Under the pieces are notes generated by a model. The model had not been told where the DNA came from. It searched no databases and worked only from the letters and a program-made list of their open reading frames with translations. Of a stretch of 64,000 nucleotides of DNA, positions 41,535 to 56,945 are shown piece by piece. Numbering within the stretch: the stretch's first letter is position 1; each line of letters starts with the position of its first letter. The position numbers were made by a program, and so were the translations under genes. This DNA is from Sternotherus odoratus (lineage: Eukaryota; Chordata; Testudines; Kinosternidae). Location: contig JAVMKO010000022.1 in NCBI GenBank assembly GCA_032164245.1, positions 13,763,845-13,827,844 of the forward strand, in the 5' to 3' direction.

Positions 41535-41709
41535 AAAACAAAGAGAGACATTCAGATTCTTCTGACTGGATGAAGCCTGTTCCGAGTTACAACCAGACAA
41601 GCAGCTCCATGGATTTCAGAAATTATTTGTTGAGGGATGAGAGCCTAGAACCTCTACCCAAGAACTGGGAGATGGCCTACACAGACACAGGCATGGTCTA
41701 CTTCATAGA
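41535..41709 (+). CDS. MAGI3: MAGI3 exon: linker and first half of WW1
   Basis: This 175-nt exon lies between acceptor acttccag and donor gtgagt (41710). It encodes [20 protein letters not shown], then [18 protein letters not shown], then [20 protein letters not shown], ending two bases into an Asp codon (GA). The [13 protein letters not shown] segment is the first strand of a WW domain and carries its first signature Trp. The intron cuts WW1 immediately before the conserved Asp-His-Asn, in phase 2. The upstream open frame from 41336 is intronic. The wording matches MAGI3 linker sequence. Confidence 0.95.
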
Positions 41710-43263
41710 GTGAGTAGAAGTTTGTATCTTTATAGAGTTAATGTACCTTCCTCAGATGTATGAGCTCAGAGAGTCACTACTCAGTCTCTAGAGATATTTC
41801 TGCTGATTTTTACATATCTTCCTCCCTATCCACTTTTTATTGCTGATGTCTTGCATGAAAATATAATCATCTGACTTTGAAGTTGCAATCTGTTCTCACT
41901 CTGTAGGCCTCGCCAAATGCCACCAGTTGTGTGTGTGATTTTTCATAGTGGTTCCTGTGATGATTATAACAATGTCACTTAGAAAGGACAGTGATGTTGA
42001 TTTGAGTAATAAGCTGCAGGAATTTTATTTTCATCTATATCTATATCTATCTTTCACAGTATCCCTACTTGGTGTCACCAGCATTTTCATCCAAGTAGCT
42101 TTTCCTTTCTGGTAATCTTCATAGATACTTGCACAGGTATCTTAGCTACAGGGTAGTGTTAATTTTCATAGAGAAAATGCAGATGGCGAAAGAACCCATG
42201 TAAATGCTATTAGTTTGATAGTGTTTTGTGTGTCTGAATAAGTTAGGTGGGAAAACAGTGGTTCCATCTGCAAAGTCTGTTAACTTATTTATGATGTGAA
42301 TTCTGTATTGCACTGAATGCAAAGCTCAGCTTCTGTGTTCCTGGATAAGGGTCTAATTGTATGTGTACTTTTGCTATGCAAACCTTCATTGTAATCCATG
42401 AGATTTCCTTATTCTCTTTGCTCTGCCTGTGATCTCTGGTATGAAATGGAATGTAAAAACCAGCTACTAGAATTTGTAATAATCTGTTTCATGAATTGTA
42501 AAGCATCAGACTACACTGACGGCTAAGCATAGGCAGAAGTTAAGGTTTTATTTCCCCCAAGGTGAAAAGTATCTATCCTCCAATATGATTTTTTGTAGTA
42601 GCTTCAATGGTAAATACCATACTTTGTACACAGAAAAAAATATTGGATGGCGAAGAGGTTGTGCTGTCTAATGCAGATGTATAGGGCAGAGTTAGAAATC
42701 CTTGAGTAAATGGGTTTATAATCAGTGTCAATAGACCTGAGATAAAGTATGGTTTCTGGATAACTCTGCTCACTTATGTTACTGTTATCTCAGAGTTAAC
42801 ATGTACCATATGTTCCTGCAGTGCCATGATAAGTACTTCTTGTCATGGAAGAGCAAAATCACTAATCTTGCAAACTCACTGGTAATTTCTTATGTACTTT
42901 GGTTCAGAGTGGTAGCAGCCTTTACATTTATATTTATATTGTGACTTAAAATGTCTGTTTTCTGGAATACTTAGGTTGTATTAAGTTTTTAACAGCTATA
43001 AGATGCTCTTTTAGGGCTTATCAGTTTTTCTCCATTACTTTTCCCATGGCTCTTTCCATGGTCAACCTATTTTAGAGGTGGTGTCAAACACCTTAGGAAA
43101 AGTTTTGTGCTCTTTTTAATATCTGTTCCCTATAATTAAATTTTTAAAACCAGGTAAGGAAAAAGCTTGTATTTTGGGTCTGTTCTGATGAGAACCAAAA
43201 GGGACAGATGTATTCACTGGGCTCTTATTTCATTGGTTCTGTTTGTTCTCTACTTTATATATA

Positions 43264-43768
43264 CCGTATTTTTCGCCCTATAAGACGCACTTTTTCTTCC
43301 CCAAAACGGGGGGGGGGGGGAAAGTTGGTGCGTCTTATAGGGCGAATGTGCGCCCCGGTTCCCCCCTCCCCGCCGCGGGCGGGCTGCCGGGAGCGTCCCG
43401 GTTCCCGCCGCGGGCGGGCTGCCGAGGTTCCCCCCTCCCCGCCGCGGGCGGGCTGCCGGGAGCGTCCCGGATCCCCCCTCCCCGCCGCGGGCGGGCTGCC
43501 GGGAGCGTCCCGGATCCCCCCTCCCCGCGGCGGGCGGGCTGCCGGGAGCGTCCCGGATCCCCCCTCCCCGCCCACGGCGGGGAGGGGGGAACCGGGACGC
43601 TCCCGGCAGCCCGCCCGCCGCGGGGAGGGGGGAACCTCGGCAGCCCGCCCGCGCGGCGGGGACGGGAGAGCGAGGCGCTTTTTTTTTTTTTTTTTGGGTC
43701 CGGCTTTTTTATTAAAAAACGAGGGGGCGTCTTATAGGCCGGAGCGTCCTATAAGACGAAAAATACGG
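43264..43768. mobile_element. Tc1/mariner-type MITE with TA duplication and GC-rich palindromic core
   Basis: Terminal inverted repeats are ccgtatttttcgccctataa at the left and, at the right, ttataggacgc-type sequence ending aaaaatacgg. Both ends are flanked by TA (43262-43263, 43769-43770), the mariner target. The interior holds a 13-nt G run (43308-43320), 43-bp tandem units and a 125-bp near-palindrome. Open frames of 164 and 196 codons across it are low-complexity Gly/Arg/Pro/Ser reads of the tandem units, not genes. Confidence 0.88.
43357..43636. repeat. 43-bp tandem units ending in a 61-nt-arm inverted repeat
   Basis: Units start at 43357, 43400 (a 26-bp short unit), 43426, 43469 and 43512, and contain the phrase gggcgggctgccgggagcgt. 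Arm 43512-43572 is the reverse complement of 43576-43636 with two mismatches around a 3-nt loop (43573-43575). The array therefore continues as an inverted copy. Confidence 0.92.
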
Positions 43769-44242
43769 TACATCTGCGCAGTTCCACGGAGCCTCTGAAT
43801 TCAGCTCCATTCACAGGTTGCATCGACTATTGAGATATCCAGTATTTTTTGACAGATGAAACCTAGACTTGCCTCACTCCCAACAAACCTGCTACTTTTA
43901 GAGTGAAACTGTGGAGACTATGGCTGTGAACATGTACCTTTAAAATATTTTTTTACTGCTCAGAAATGTTTACACCGCTATAACCTCCTATGTCACAGTG
44001 GTACAGAAGAGCCCCGAGTATGTTAATAGTTGTATTTAAGTGGTACCTTTCCTTGTTGACATTTTTGATGCGACAAAGGTGAGAACAGCAGGTATGCTGA
44101 CCTGGAGGCAAAGATTTGCATGTGGAAGGAAACTTATGAAGAGAAGTGCTATTAAATCTCTTCCTTCGGAGTCTTTTTTGTCTCTCTCCCTTTATCTCCT
44201 GCTGTTTTTCTGCTCCTGATTGGGCTGTCCTATATTCCGCAG

Positions 44243-44322
44243 TCACAACACCAAGACAACCACTTGGCTTGATCCTCGGCTCTGTAAGAAAGCCAAAGCT
44301 CCTGAAGACTGTGAGGATGGAG
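44243..44322 (+). CDS. MAGI3: MAGI3 exon: second half of WW1
   Basis: This 80-nt exon lies between acceptor attccgcag and donor gtgaga (44323). Its first base completes the Asp codon begun upstream. It then encodes [19 protein letters not shown] and PEDCEDG. The second signature Trp and the following Pro of WW1 are both present (TWLDP), so this WW should be able to bind Pro-rich PPxY-type ligands. The final G begins the Glu codon of the next exon. The exon is not a multiple of three, but together with the next exon (58 nt) it makes 138 nt, which is in frame. The 505-bp mariner-type MITE ends 474 bp upstream of it. Confidence 0.95.
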
Positions 44323-45029
44323 GTGAGATGTTCAGAAGTCTGTCTGCTATATGTAATGCATGTTTGGATGTTGTTTTTTCTACTTGAAAACCAGACTCAA
44401 ATGGTATCCAATTAGCATGTTATCAGTAGAGCTTACGAAGGCACAAAGTATGGCTCTGGTTAAGAGTTATGAAACCAAATAGAATTCCTAACTGATCGGC
44501 TGTATTTGCTTGTTTACCAACCAAATTTAGTCTAGAGTCCTATGGAACTGGCTATTTAGTTACTTTTACTTGATTCATGAAGGGACTTTCTGTCTGGTTT
44601 GGTGGTAATGAATCCTTAAGCCATTTGGAAAGTCTTTTCCTTATGCATATTACATATTTTATATCAAGTTCATCTTCAAGGAGAACTGGGTCATTCCTAA
44701 GAATGTCCTCTGCACTGATGGGAGATTTAAGTTATTCAGGGGTCTTTGGATAATGCTGTTTGTGACAGTCAGATGTCCCTTATGGAGTCACTTCCAGGGT
44801 TCTTTACAATTCAGTAAGATCTATCACTGCGAAGACAGAAGTTCCTACCTGAAGTTTATAATTTATATTCTTTCTACATTACTCTGAAGCCATTAGGGTA
44901 TGGAGTTAAGTGCCTATTTTGGCAGCAGCGGTAGAATGACTGGGCTTGAGAGAGTGGCTTTGTATATTTTCACTGGAACAATGGAGTTTAAGTGAATTGT
45001 GGATACACACAAATTCTGGAGAGCAGAAT

Positions 45030-45330
45030 GACACATTACTTGGTTCTAAATTCGCTGTAACCACCGAGGGGAAAGACCAGGGCTATCTTTGTAGACAGCT
45101 CAATGAACACCATTGTTTAAATGTGCAAAGGAAAAGCCCCCAAATACTAGAATGCATAGATGATGTGCTACAGTATAATACTGAAAGTACTGCCTTGTCA
45201 CTTTATATCAATGATAGACTCTCACCTGAAATACTCTGTTCAGTTTCTAGTTGAGAGAAAGAAGTGAAATTTTATTAGAATAATGGAAAAGCTTTTGAGG
45301 ACAATGTGAAAAAAACTAGGGATACAATAA
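45030..45330 (+). repeat. Old CR1 LINE fragment, sense
   Basis: The phrases ttggttctaaattcgctgta and agctcaatgaacaccattg follow the order of the CR1 segment seen at 21725 onward. Divergence is high, so the end points are approximate. Confidence 0.55.
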
Positions 45331-46808
45331 GTGTACAAAATAACAAACAGTAAACAAAAGGTAAATCAGGTTCTCCCTCTTACCCACTGTTATAATACAA
45401 GAAGAAGGGCACTTTGCGTTAAATTGAAGGTGGCAGATTTAAAAGTGATAAAATTAAATACAAAATACAATGTATAAATAACCCATGAAAAACTCATTGT
45501 CACTAAAGATTATTGGGGCCAAAATCGTAATACATTTTTTACAAGGATTAGACATTTGTAAGAATGAGAGGATCCAATGACGATAGATAGATATTTTTAA
45601 AGAAGAGATATAAATACTCATGCTTTAAAGCATAAGCACCACCTAATTAATTTTAGGAAGAAACTTCATTGTCTAGTAAGAGATTTCTGTACCATCCACT
45701 GAAGCTTCTGGTATTGGTCATTGTTGGAGACAGGATGTTGACTTATGAGGACTGCTAAGATAAATGGTAGTCCCAAAGTGAAGGGATGGAAGAGCCTTTG
45801 GACTTCGTATGCATTGACCCTTAATTGGGCCAGGTGCAGGAGGCATAAACCAAGCTGCAAGGCTTGGGAGTGAGGCTGCACAATAATAGCTGGCTTTGTT
45901 GTAGGAGTATTTTAAAATCTCTGAAGCAGTTGCATGTTTTAAGCATCAATGTCTTATTTCCATTTGAGGGGAGCCTGAAAGTATAGTATAATATAGTTTA
46001 TAATCAAGATTAGCATCTGTATTAGCAAATTTGAAAATAATTAACCTCTTTTTAGATGCTAGAAAATACAATAAGTTTTTAAGAAATCCTTACACTCCTC
46101 TCCTATCCCTCCAGCATCTCAACCCTGTCTAAATTAATTTGACTTTAACATTTCCCTGTTTGTCTGGTTTCATGTGGATAATTTTTCCACAGAAGTGCAA
46201 GTCCCTGATATGTGGAAGTGCCCCGGAGAATTCATTTTGCCTAAGCTGTCTTGCGTCTCCCTATGATTGCAGAGCTTAACCCTTCCCTAAATAAAGCTTA
46301 AAGTGGGCTGAACACTGACAGAATTTTACTGCTTCACAGAGTGACAGAGATGTTTGAGAATCATAATCTAAGCAGGGTCCCATGGTTAAAGTGCTTCTCT
46401 GTCATGCTTTTTCTTCAAGCAAAATCCTATCAGTTAAATAGAAAAGAGGTGAATGCCAAGCTGCAGTATCAAACTAGCTACCTAATGTTGTTAGTAGTGA
46501 CTCATTGCTGTTGGGGAGTGTGTTGTTGAAATAATGGGCTACAACTGGTGTTTTAGTTCCACAGAAGGATGCCTTGGTGATCTGCAGTCACTGTTGGGGG
46601 AAGGAGGAGTCTGAGATTTGTGTCCTGTGTGTGGCAGTGCTTGGACTCTGCCTGTTCTCCAGTGATACAGAATTTCCATAGCTAGTGATTCTCAAACACT
46701 CTAATCCTGACCCCTACATGTATCCTCATCTGTAGCATTCCCATTGATCACAGCTGCCATGCAGAGTCAGAGAGAGTGAATTTGTCTGTGAAATAATGTT
46801 GGTCTAGC

Positions 46809-46861
46809 CCAGGGGTGGGGGCTGCATCTGGCCTTTCAGACATTTTAATCCCGTTCTCAAG
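46809..46861. repeat. hAT-type MITE end
   Basis: ccaggggtgggggctgcatc, then tggcctttcagacattttaa, matches one terminus of a caggggtgggcaaac-type hAT family. The element is cut by the adjoining retroposon. Confidence 0.5.
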
Positions 46862-46975
46862 TTCCCACTTCGCCCACGAAAGCTTATGCTCCTAAACATA
46901 AGTTAGTCTATAAGGTGCTACAAGACTCTGTCGCTTTTGCAGATCCAAACCAACACGGCTACCCATCTGATGCTA
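46862..46975 (-). mobile_element. Turtle retroposon fragment, minus strand
   Basis: The + strand reads cccacttcgcccacgaaagc, ttatgctcctaaacataagt, tagtctataaggtgctacaa and ccaacacggctacccatctg. This is the reverse of the family copy at 56743. The class (LINE- or Penelope-related) is not settled. Confidence 0.6.
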
Positions 46976-49008
46976 CCTTTCATCCGGATTCCTTATTTCT
47001 TCAGAGAGTGCAGCACCAGGGATATATTCTTTCCATTTTAATATGGAACCCTTAATTCCTTCCGTACGATCTTGGATTTAGTATGGAAAATAAACTTCTA
47101 GTATTTTCAGTTCTCTTGCACCCCAACCGGCTTTTCAAAAGTAATGCATATTCACTATCTTCTCTAATATAGGACAATGCTTGGAAGTGACAGGCTGGCT
47201 GGCAGTAGGTAACTAAGGGTAGCCCTCTGTCATAATTTGATTGTTTGGGGAGAGGATAGGAGCTGACTTATATTTGTTTCTATTCACCTCTTGCATTAAG
47301 GCTTCACATTGTGAATCCGATCTGTGAGAATGTTGGTGGTAATCAGCCTACAGGCAAATCCTGCAGACGCTTGCAAAGCAGTGGTGCAGTGTAGCCAGCC
47401 AATAAAATAAAAATGTACAGAGAAGCAGTCTCTGCAGCAAACATCTCCTGTGTTACAAGAGTCAATAGGTGCCGAGGCAAGACTGAAAACAGCCTCTCAT
47501 TCTCCTAAATCTATTCTTAATGAAGCCAGATTGAGCCATTGCCTCATACTGCTGCTTTATTAAACATATGTGAAGCCCACTACTGGGAGAGGATGGGATT
47601 AAAAAAAGGCATTTTAAAGAGAAAGATGCAGGACATCCTAATGAACAGCACTTAAATAAATAGTCCCACTGGGACATTTGTCAAGTTCTGCTGAGCTGTA
47701 CTGATATTCATAATTGGTAACATGCTGCCACATGCTAAGAAAATTCCTGTTCCCTTCAAGCCTGGGGCAGCAACAAGCAACAAACACAATAATTATACAG
47801 AAATCTTACCTTTCAAACAATCCAGACGTCTAAAAGAAAAATAAAAGGCAATTTGTGTTCCAAATGGAACAATGTTTCCATTTGGTCTTAACTTTCACAC
47901 CAAGCTCCTTTCAAACAGCATTTCCATATTTACATTTCTATGGTCAAATTAGAGTGACAAAACTATAGCAATCAGGCCTCTGTAGTGACAGCTTGTTGCA
48001 TTCAACCAGTAATGCTCTGATTCTAGCAGCCATCCTACAAGAATTTGAATTTAGTTCAGAAACGAGGGAGCTTTCGGATTTTTATGCTGTTTCAATATGA
48101 GTGTTTATTTTGTACAGATTTAATTTCATTTTGCACACAACTTTCAGAATATGGGATCATTAGCTTCCCTCTAGATTTGTTACTCTGGAGACTTGGATTC
48201 AAATAACACACACAAATGGAAATGAGTTTGGGGTTATCATATTTTTAGTCATGTGTCCTTGTCACCACTATACTGCCTCTTTGATTCTGATTTGGGAGCC
48301 TAGGTGTAAAGTTGCATGGCATGCAGGTCAGGATTGCAGTGCATTGGGAGAACTAGGTGAGGAGTCTTATGTTGCAGGTCTGGCTTGAAATACATTGGTG
48401 TTAAGGGGATGTGTGTGTAAAATGGGAATAACAAGGGGGTTGCAGGTCAGAATTTAGGCCCTCTTGGCAGATGTTTCTGGAAGTACAATATGACTGGAAT
48501 AGCATGGTCCTACAGTTCAGGGCTGAGATGGATTGAAAGTACCTTTTTGGGAATAGCTTCAATATCTCCTTTGCACACGGAGTCATCCGTAGACAGTGCT
48601 ATCCTATAGTTACAGATTGGGGAGTTAAAAACCAAACTACACAAATGAAACTAGTTATTTCATTCATTCATTCATTGGCTGTGTCTAATAAAATGAGACC
48701 TTTGTCTTTCTTTTCCTCCTTTTGTTACTTAAGATATTTCCCTGCTTCACTTTGAAGCTTGTTAAAATTTAATTTGTTTAAAATGCAAGTTTCCTCCTCC
48801 AGTAGATCAGTGAGGGGGGGGGGGGAGGGCGGTTCCCTCTGTGAAATGCAAGCACTCAATTCATGGGACTATATAAATTGCTTTCATATTTCTCACACAG
48901 TCAGCCCATAATCTCTCCACTAATTTTTTTTCCACATGAACTTTGACATTTTCAAATACTTTTCCATTATAGTGCAGAATTTTGTTCATTCTTCTGTTCT
49001 AATTACAG

Positions 49009-49066
49009 AACTTCCTTATGGCTGGGAGAAAATAGAAGACCCTCAATATGGAACATACTACGTTGA
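49009..49066 (+). CDS. MAGI3: MAGI3 exon: first half of WW2
   Basis: This short 58-nt exon follows acceptor tctaattacag and ends at consensus donor gtaagt (49067). It encodes [19 protein letters not shown] and ends two bases into an Asp codon. [14 protein letters not shown] is the first half of WW2, with the first Trp present. As in WW1, the intron falls exactly before the conserved Asp-His and in the same phase 2. That suggests the two WW exon pairs arose by tandem duplication. Confidence 0.95.
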
Positions 49067-52723
<3,657 letters not shown>

Positions 52724-52912
52724 AGCCAGAGAAGTCACTCTTCACCAGAGATCCAGCCCAACTTACAGGAGCCCTCATACGGACATCACTGAAGAAAAGC
52801 ACTATGGGATTTGGTTTCACAATCATTGGTGGAGACAGGCCTGATGAGTTCCTCCAGGTGAAGAATGTGCTGAAAGATGGACCTGCTGCACAGGATGGGA
52901 AAATTGCACCAG
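52724..52912 (+). CDS. MAGI3: MAGI3 exon: linker and first half of PDZ1
   Basis: This 189-nt exon follows acceptor ttatgtgcag and ends at donor gtgaag (52913), a suboptimal donor. It encodes [20 protein letters not shown], then the N-terminal half of PDZ1: [40 protein letters not shown]. The carboxylate-binding loop is GFGF (52807-52818), a normal form of the PDZ GLGF motif. Phase 1 is kept at both ends and the length is a multiple of three. With PDZ0 counted at the N-terminus this is PDZ1; some databases call it PDZ2. Confidence 0.96.
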
Positions 52913-53625
52913 GTGAAGTAGCATTTCTCCATTTCAAGTGATCCTGCTTGGCCAAAAGAAAGGGAAACAGCTGATGGGCTATGGAGAATTAGATGGCTCC
53001 ACCTGCAGACATTCTTTTTGAAATGCCCACCTAACTGAAGCTGCTGTTTATCAGAGTGGGGAAAATATTAGGCAGTTTCCAAAACCCTTAATTAGAAAAG
53101 AAGTAATATTTTAATACAAATCCATGTTTTGGAAATTTGTGAGAGTTCAGTGGTTCTGTCTATTGCAAATCTTTTGCTGCATGTTAAAAAGATTTTCAAA
53201 CTCCCCCAGTGGGCCACTTGAAGGATCCTTTGAACCTATCATGTTCATTTTATTATTTGTTTGGAGCTCCATTGTGCTGGGCACGCATGCAGAAAGTAGC
53301 AGTCTGTTCCCCCAAAGCTTATGATCTAATTTAAGATAAGACTCTACAAATGAGTATAAAAAACAACAAAGTGGAGGAGGGATAATTGGGTAATAAATAT
53401 TTATTACATTGTAGTCCTTAATAAGCTAGCTCAAGGTGATGGTAGTATGAATGTTAAACCTTGCTGCTTATGTTTGTTGTTGTCGTGGTATAAACTGTAA
53501 TGTGAATTATTTTTTACAGTATTTGTTTTGTGAGCTTAGTTAACTGTTCCTAAAAAATTGGAGCTGGTGGGCTGAGAATTTAAAAGGTTGAAATTATACT
53601 GTTCTGTAATGTTTTCCTTTTGACA

Positions 53626-53880
53626 CTTAGTCCTGGTCTACACTGGGGGGGAGGAGTCAACCTAACATATGCAACTTCAGCTACGTGAATAGCGTAGCTG
53701 AAGTCGATATATGTAGGTCGACTTACCTCGGTGTCTTCATGATGCTGAGTTGCTCCCCATCAACTCCGCCTGTGCCTCTCGGTGTGGTGGAGTTCCAGAG
53801 TTGATAGAAGAGTGCTCAGGGATCAATTTATCTATCTAGACAAGATGAGAGAAATCAATCCCCGAAAGATGCTGCACCCT
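53626..53880. repeat. MITE fragment with internal hairpin
   Basis: It begins cttagtcctggtctacactg, a terminal phrase of an abundant sauropsid DNA-transposon family. A perfect 12-nt inverted repeat (53674-53685 with 53693-53704) encloses a 7-nt loop. The right terminus expected from the family is absent. Confidence 0.55.
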
Positions 53881-54589
53881 GAAAAAAGCCGTACCCATTT
53901 TTGCAAGAATCTCTGTATGCGAGAGACAGGTGGAGTTATTTGGCCTAAGTCGCCCACTGAGTCAGTGACAGAGAGGAGGCTAGATTCAAGTCTAACGACT
54001 GAACTTCTCAGCCCTTAAAAATGTAAAATAGGTGGAAAGTGTGTTAAGGATATAGAGGTTATCTTGCAGAGGGAGCAGAGCTTGGGGAGACATGCTGATA
54101 TACACAGAACAGTGAGTGCTCTCTTCTCTCATTCCTCCTTTCTGTGGCAACCTTGGTGTGAAAGGGAGAAAGAAATAAGGCAAAGGTAAAAAGGAAATGT
54201 ATTAAAAAAATACTTGTTAAAAAAAAGTGTTAGAAACTTAGTGTGTTAGTGATAAAACACCAAAAAACACTATCATCTGGGGGAGAAAACTTTTCACAAA
54301 ACAATCACTCTATCTGACTTCAGTCCTCATCCTCAGAGGAAACCTGCACAACACCTTCAAGAGAAGCATGGATTCTTAGATTCATAGGTTTGCTAGACAC
54401 TGAAAGTCATGGCTTTAATAAAGAGACTGCTTGTATGGCTTTTACAACAATCTTTAACCCCCCTTTTTGGTCCTTTGACTGGAAAGGTGTTAACAGCAAC
54501 TTCACCTTGAATGGTCTCCTAGACTATATATTAACTACTTATGCAAAACAATCTTTTCCACCTTGTATTTAGTTATGACACTCTTGAGT

Positions 54590-54695
54590 ACTTTTCCCAG
54601 ACCTGAAAAAGAGCTCTGTATAGGTCAACAGCTTGTCTTTCACCAATAGAAGTTGGTCCAGTAAAAGATATTACCTTACCCATCCTGTCTTTCTG
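54590..54695 (+). repeat. Unclassified interspersed repeat fragment
   Basis: cagacctgaaaaagagctct, then caccaatagaagttggtcca and gtaaaagatattaccttacc, is a phrase order I recognise as a common sauropsid repeat, but I cannot assign its class. Confidence 0.4.
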
Positions 54696-54833
54696 GTCCA
54701 TTGCCAGGCAACCATTGTATTGGATGCCACATACCTTATTTACGTGGTTTTAGTTGCTTTGCAAAGTCAGATATTTTGATAGCGCTTTCAATAGCGTGAG
54801 CAATCCTGGGGCTTTGCATGTGTATATATATAC

Positions 54834-55001
54834 ATACAGCCGGGTGGGCTGGCTCCCGGCTCCCGGCTGCCGCCCGGGTCCCGGCAGCAGGCGGGCTGCT
54901 GCTCAGACAGCTTTTTTTTTTAATTATTAAATAACAGACTTTCTGATTTAACGGACACCCCCTCGCCCGAATTAGTTCCGTTAAATCGAGGTTTTACTGT
55001 A
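54834..55001 (+). mobile_element. Tc1/mariner-type MITE, same family as 10997-11389, internally deleted
   Basis: The right end ttaaatcgaggttttactg is followed by TA (55000-55001). It shares ggacaccccctcgcccgaat and the ttaattattaaataac stem strand with the 10997 copy. A short GC-rich core (54841-54900) precedes the stem. The left terminus is reduced to catacag, so the left half, including one hairpin arm, is missing. Confidence 0.7.
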
Positions 55002-55002
55002 T

Positions 55003-55065
55003 GTTAAAAACAGAGTCTGGTAGCACCTTAAAGACTAAGATTTATTTGGGCATAAGCTTTTGTAT
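55003..55065 (+). repeat. Turtle retroposon fragment, sense
   Basis: cagagtctggtagcacctta, then aagactaagatttatttggg and cataagctttt, is the middle of the family represented fully at 56743. It lies directly after the mariner-type copy. Confidence 0.55.
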
Positions 55066-55754
55066 TGTTTCATTTTGTTGTCAGCAACCTCACACTCTCA
55101 AATTTACCTTTATAGCAACAAATTTATGTACGCACATGCAGCTTAGCCCTTGGCCACAAAGCCCCCCGATGAAGGAAAAATATCACAAGGAAGTAGGTTT
55201 TGATTTTCAGCTTGTGTAAACTCTGGTTAATAAATAACAATGAATAATACACTAAAAAAAAGAATTTCCTGAGTGGCCTTTATAAGACACAAACAAACAA
55301 AAATTATTCAGGAACAGCTTTTACTTTCGAATGCACATGCACTAATCACTATTTTAAAGGATTGGGGTGACTTCAAGATTAACGATATTTGCTCTTTCAA
55401 TTATTGATTTTTTTTTCATTCTACTTTTCCAGTTTGGGGCTGGGATGAGTCGCAGCTGTTCTTCATTCTTGCAGGATTTTCTAATTTTAGATTCTGGTTT
55501 AGCTTAACCATGCATGACATAACAGCGCAGGCTTATGTGGCATTGCATATTATTCTTGTATATTTAAATTGCTTACGTGAGGGCTGTGGAAACATTTGAC
55601 TTAAATCTTCCTTGGCTGTGTTGCTTGTTCCTCCATTTTTCTCAAGTTCTGTCTCTCTCATTTTTTTTTTAAACGTATAAAACAGCTTGTCAGTATATAA
55701 GTACAATATACATTCCGTTACCAAGTTATTTGAATGAAACATGTCCTATGGCTT

Positions 55755-55975
55755 GCATGTGGTCTAGTGATTGAAGCACTGGTCTGGGACTTGAGAGACC
55801 TAAATTCTATTCCAGGCTCTGCCCCTGACCTGCTGGGTGACCTTGGGAAAATCACATTTGCTCTGTGCCCCAAATTCCCCATCTGTAAAATGAAGATAAT
55901 GATACTGATCTTCTTTGTAAAGCACTTCGAGATCTGCTGATGACAAGTGCTCTAGAATAGATAGGCATTATTTAT
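55755..55975 (+). repeat. MIR-type SINE, sense, nearly complete
   Basis: A tRNA-related head (gtggtctagtgattgaagca ... attctattccaggctctgc) leads to the MIR core (ctgggtgaccttgggaaaat) and then ccccatctgtaaaatgaaga and tgtaaagcacttcgagatct. The order and spacing are those of MIR. It is well preserved for such an old family. Confidence 0.78.
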
Positions 55976-56509
55976 TTCATTAACATTTATGAATATATGG
56001 CCTTCTTCCTGGAAAGTAACCATTTATTTCAGCTTTACTTCTGCTTTTTAAGCTATACATAAGATATACTCTTCTGTATAAATGGCTTCATAAGATTTAG
56101 GAGTTGTTTAGTCTCATTATTGAATGGTCTCTGCTCCCTGTATACACACAATGTAAAAAGAATGCATTTTCTCTGCCTGGGAGCAAATTTGGATCCAGGT
56201 CAATGTTGTGAGTGATCGCTGCCAAAAGTAAAATGCCAAATGTTAAAACTGACAGTGGAACAGCAGTAGGAATAAAGCAAGCAGCACAGAATGGGCCAGT
56301 AGGGAGACAGGAGAGGTGAGAGAACCCTGCACAATGTGAGGAATTAAGCACATTGTGGCTATTAGTTACATTAGTTTAATTAAATTGTCTCTGGAACCTA
56401 TAATTTATACTGCCTTCACTAAGATGTGTTCCCACTATGTACCTCTATGTATTGGATAACCACTCTTACTGTTCTGGTAAGAAAATAACTTTATACTTAA
56501 TTTTAATAC

Positions 56510-56680
56510 TAATTCAAATAAGAGAAGACCTTAGTAACGAATTCCTAACTCTGCAGCTGACCTGTGCTTTGATCTTGGCAAGCTACTTTTCTTGTCTTTC
56601 TTTTTCCTCACATGTAAAAATGAGGTTAGTACCTTACCAGTATTGTATAGTGCCTTGAGATCTTTATATGAAAAATGGTA
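56510..56680 (+). repeat. MIR-type SINE, diverged
   Basis: gctgacctgtgctttgatct, ttggcaagc and cctcacatgtaaaaatgagg follow the MIR core order, with more changes than the copy at 55755. Confidence 0.5.
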
Positions 56681-56742
56681 TGTGTGTACATATTATAATT
56701 ATTCTTGTACAAGAGTTATTATTTTGAAGACAAAGAAGCCTA

Positions 56743-56945
56743 AGTGTCAGAGGGGTAACCATGTTAGTCTGTATCCACAAAAACAATGAGGAGTCCGGTA
56801 GCACCTTAAAGACTAACCGATTTAATTGGGCATAAGCTTTCGTGGGTAAAAAACCTACTACTTCAGATGCATGGAGTGAAAAATACAGATATAGGCATAA
56901 ATATATATTGGCACATGAAGAAAAGGACGTTGCCTTACAACTCAC
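56743..56945 (+). mobile_element. Turtle retroposon, sense, longest copy in the window
   Basis: gtcagaggggtaaccatgtt, agtctgtatcc, ggtagcaccttaaagactaa, gggcataagctttcgtgggt and aaaaatacagatataggca follow the established order of this abundant turtle family. It has no coding capacity. It is the best reference for the fragments at 35302, 46862 and 55003. Confidence 0.65.

Larger units (their letters stand above)
41710..44242 (+). other. MAGI3 intron (2,533 bp)
   Basis: The intron runs gtgagt to ccgcag. Its main feature is the mariner-type MITE at 43264-43768. The remainder is AT-rich without recognised elements. Confidence 0.85.
44323..49008 (+). other. MAGI3 intron (4,686 bp)
   Basis: The intron runs gtgaga to ttacag. 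It contains a diverged CR1 piece at about 45030-45330, a hAT end at 46809-46861 directly joined to a retroposon at 46862-46975, a cattcattcattcatt microsatellite at 48661-48676 and a G run at 48814-48825. The 47440-48260 stretch is repeat-poor. Confidence 0.8.

Noticed and set aside
43208..43798. 196- and 164-codon open frames on the + strand and a 106-codon frame on the minus strand
   Set aside because: They are reads of 43-bp GC tandem units inside a MITE; repetitive Gly/Arg/Pro/Ser composition, present in several frames, with no family resemblance.
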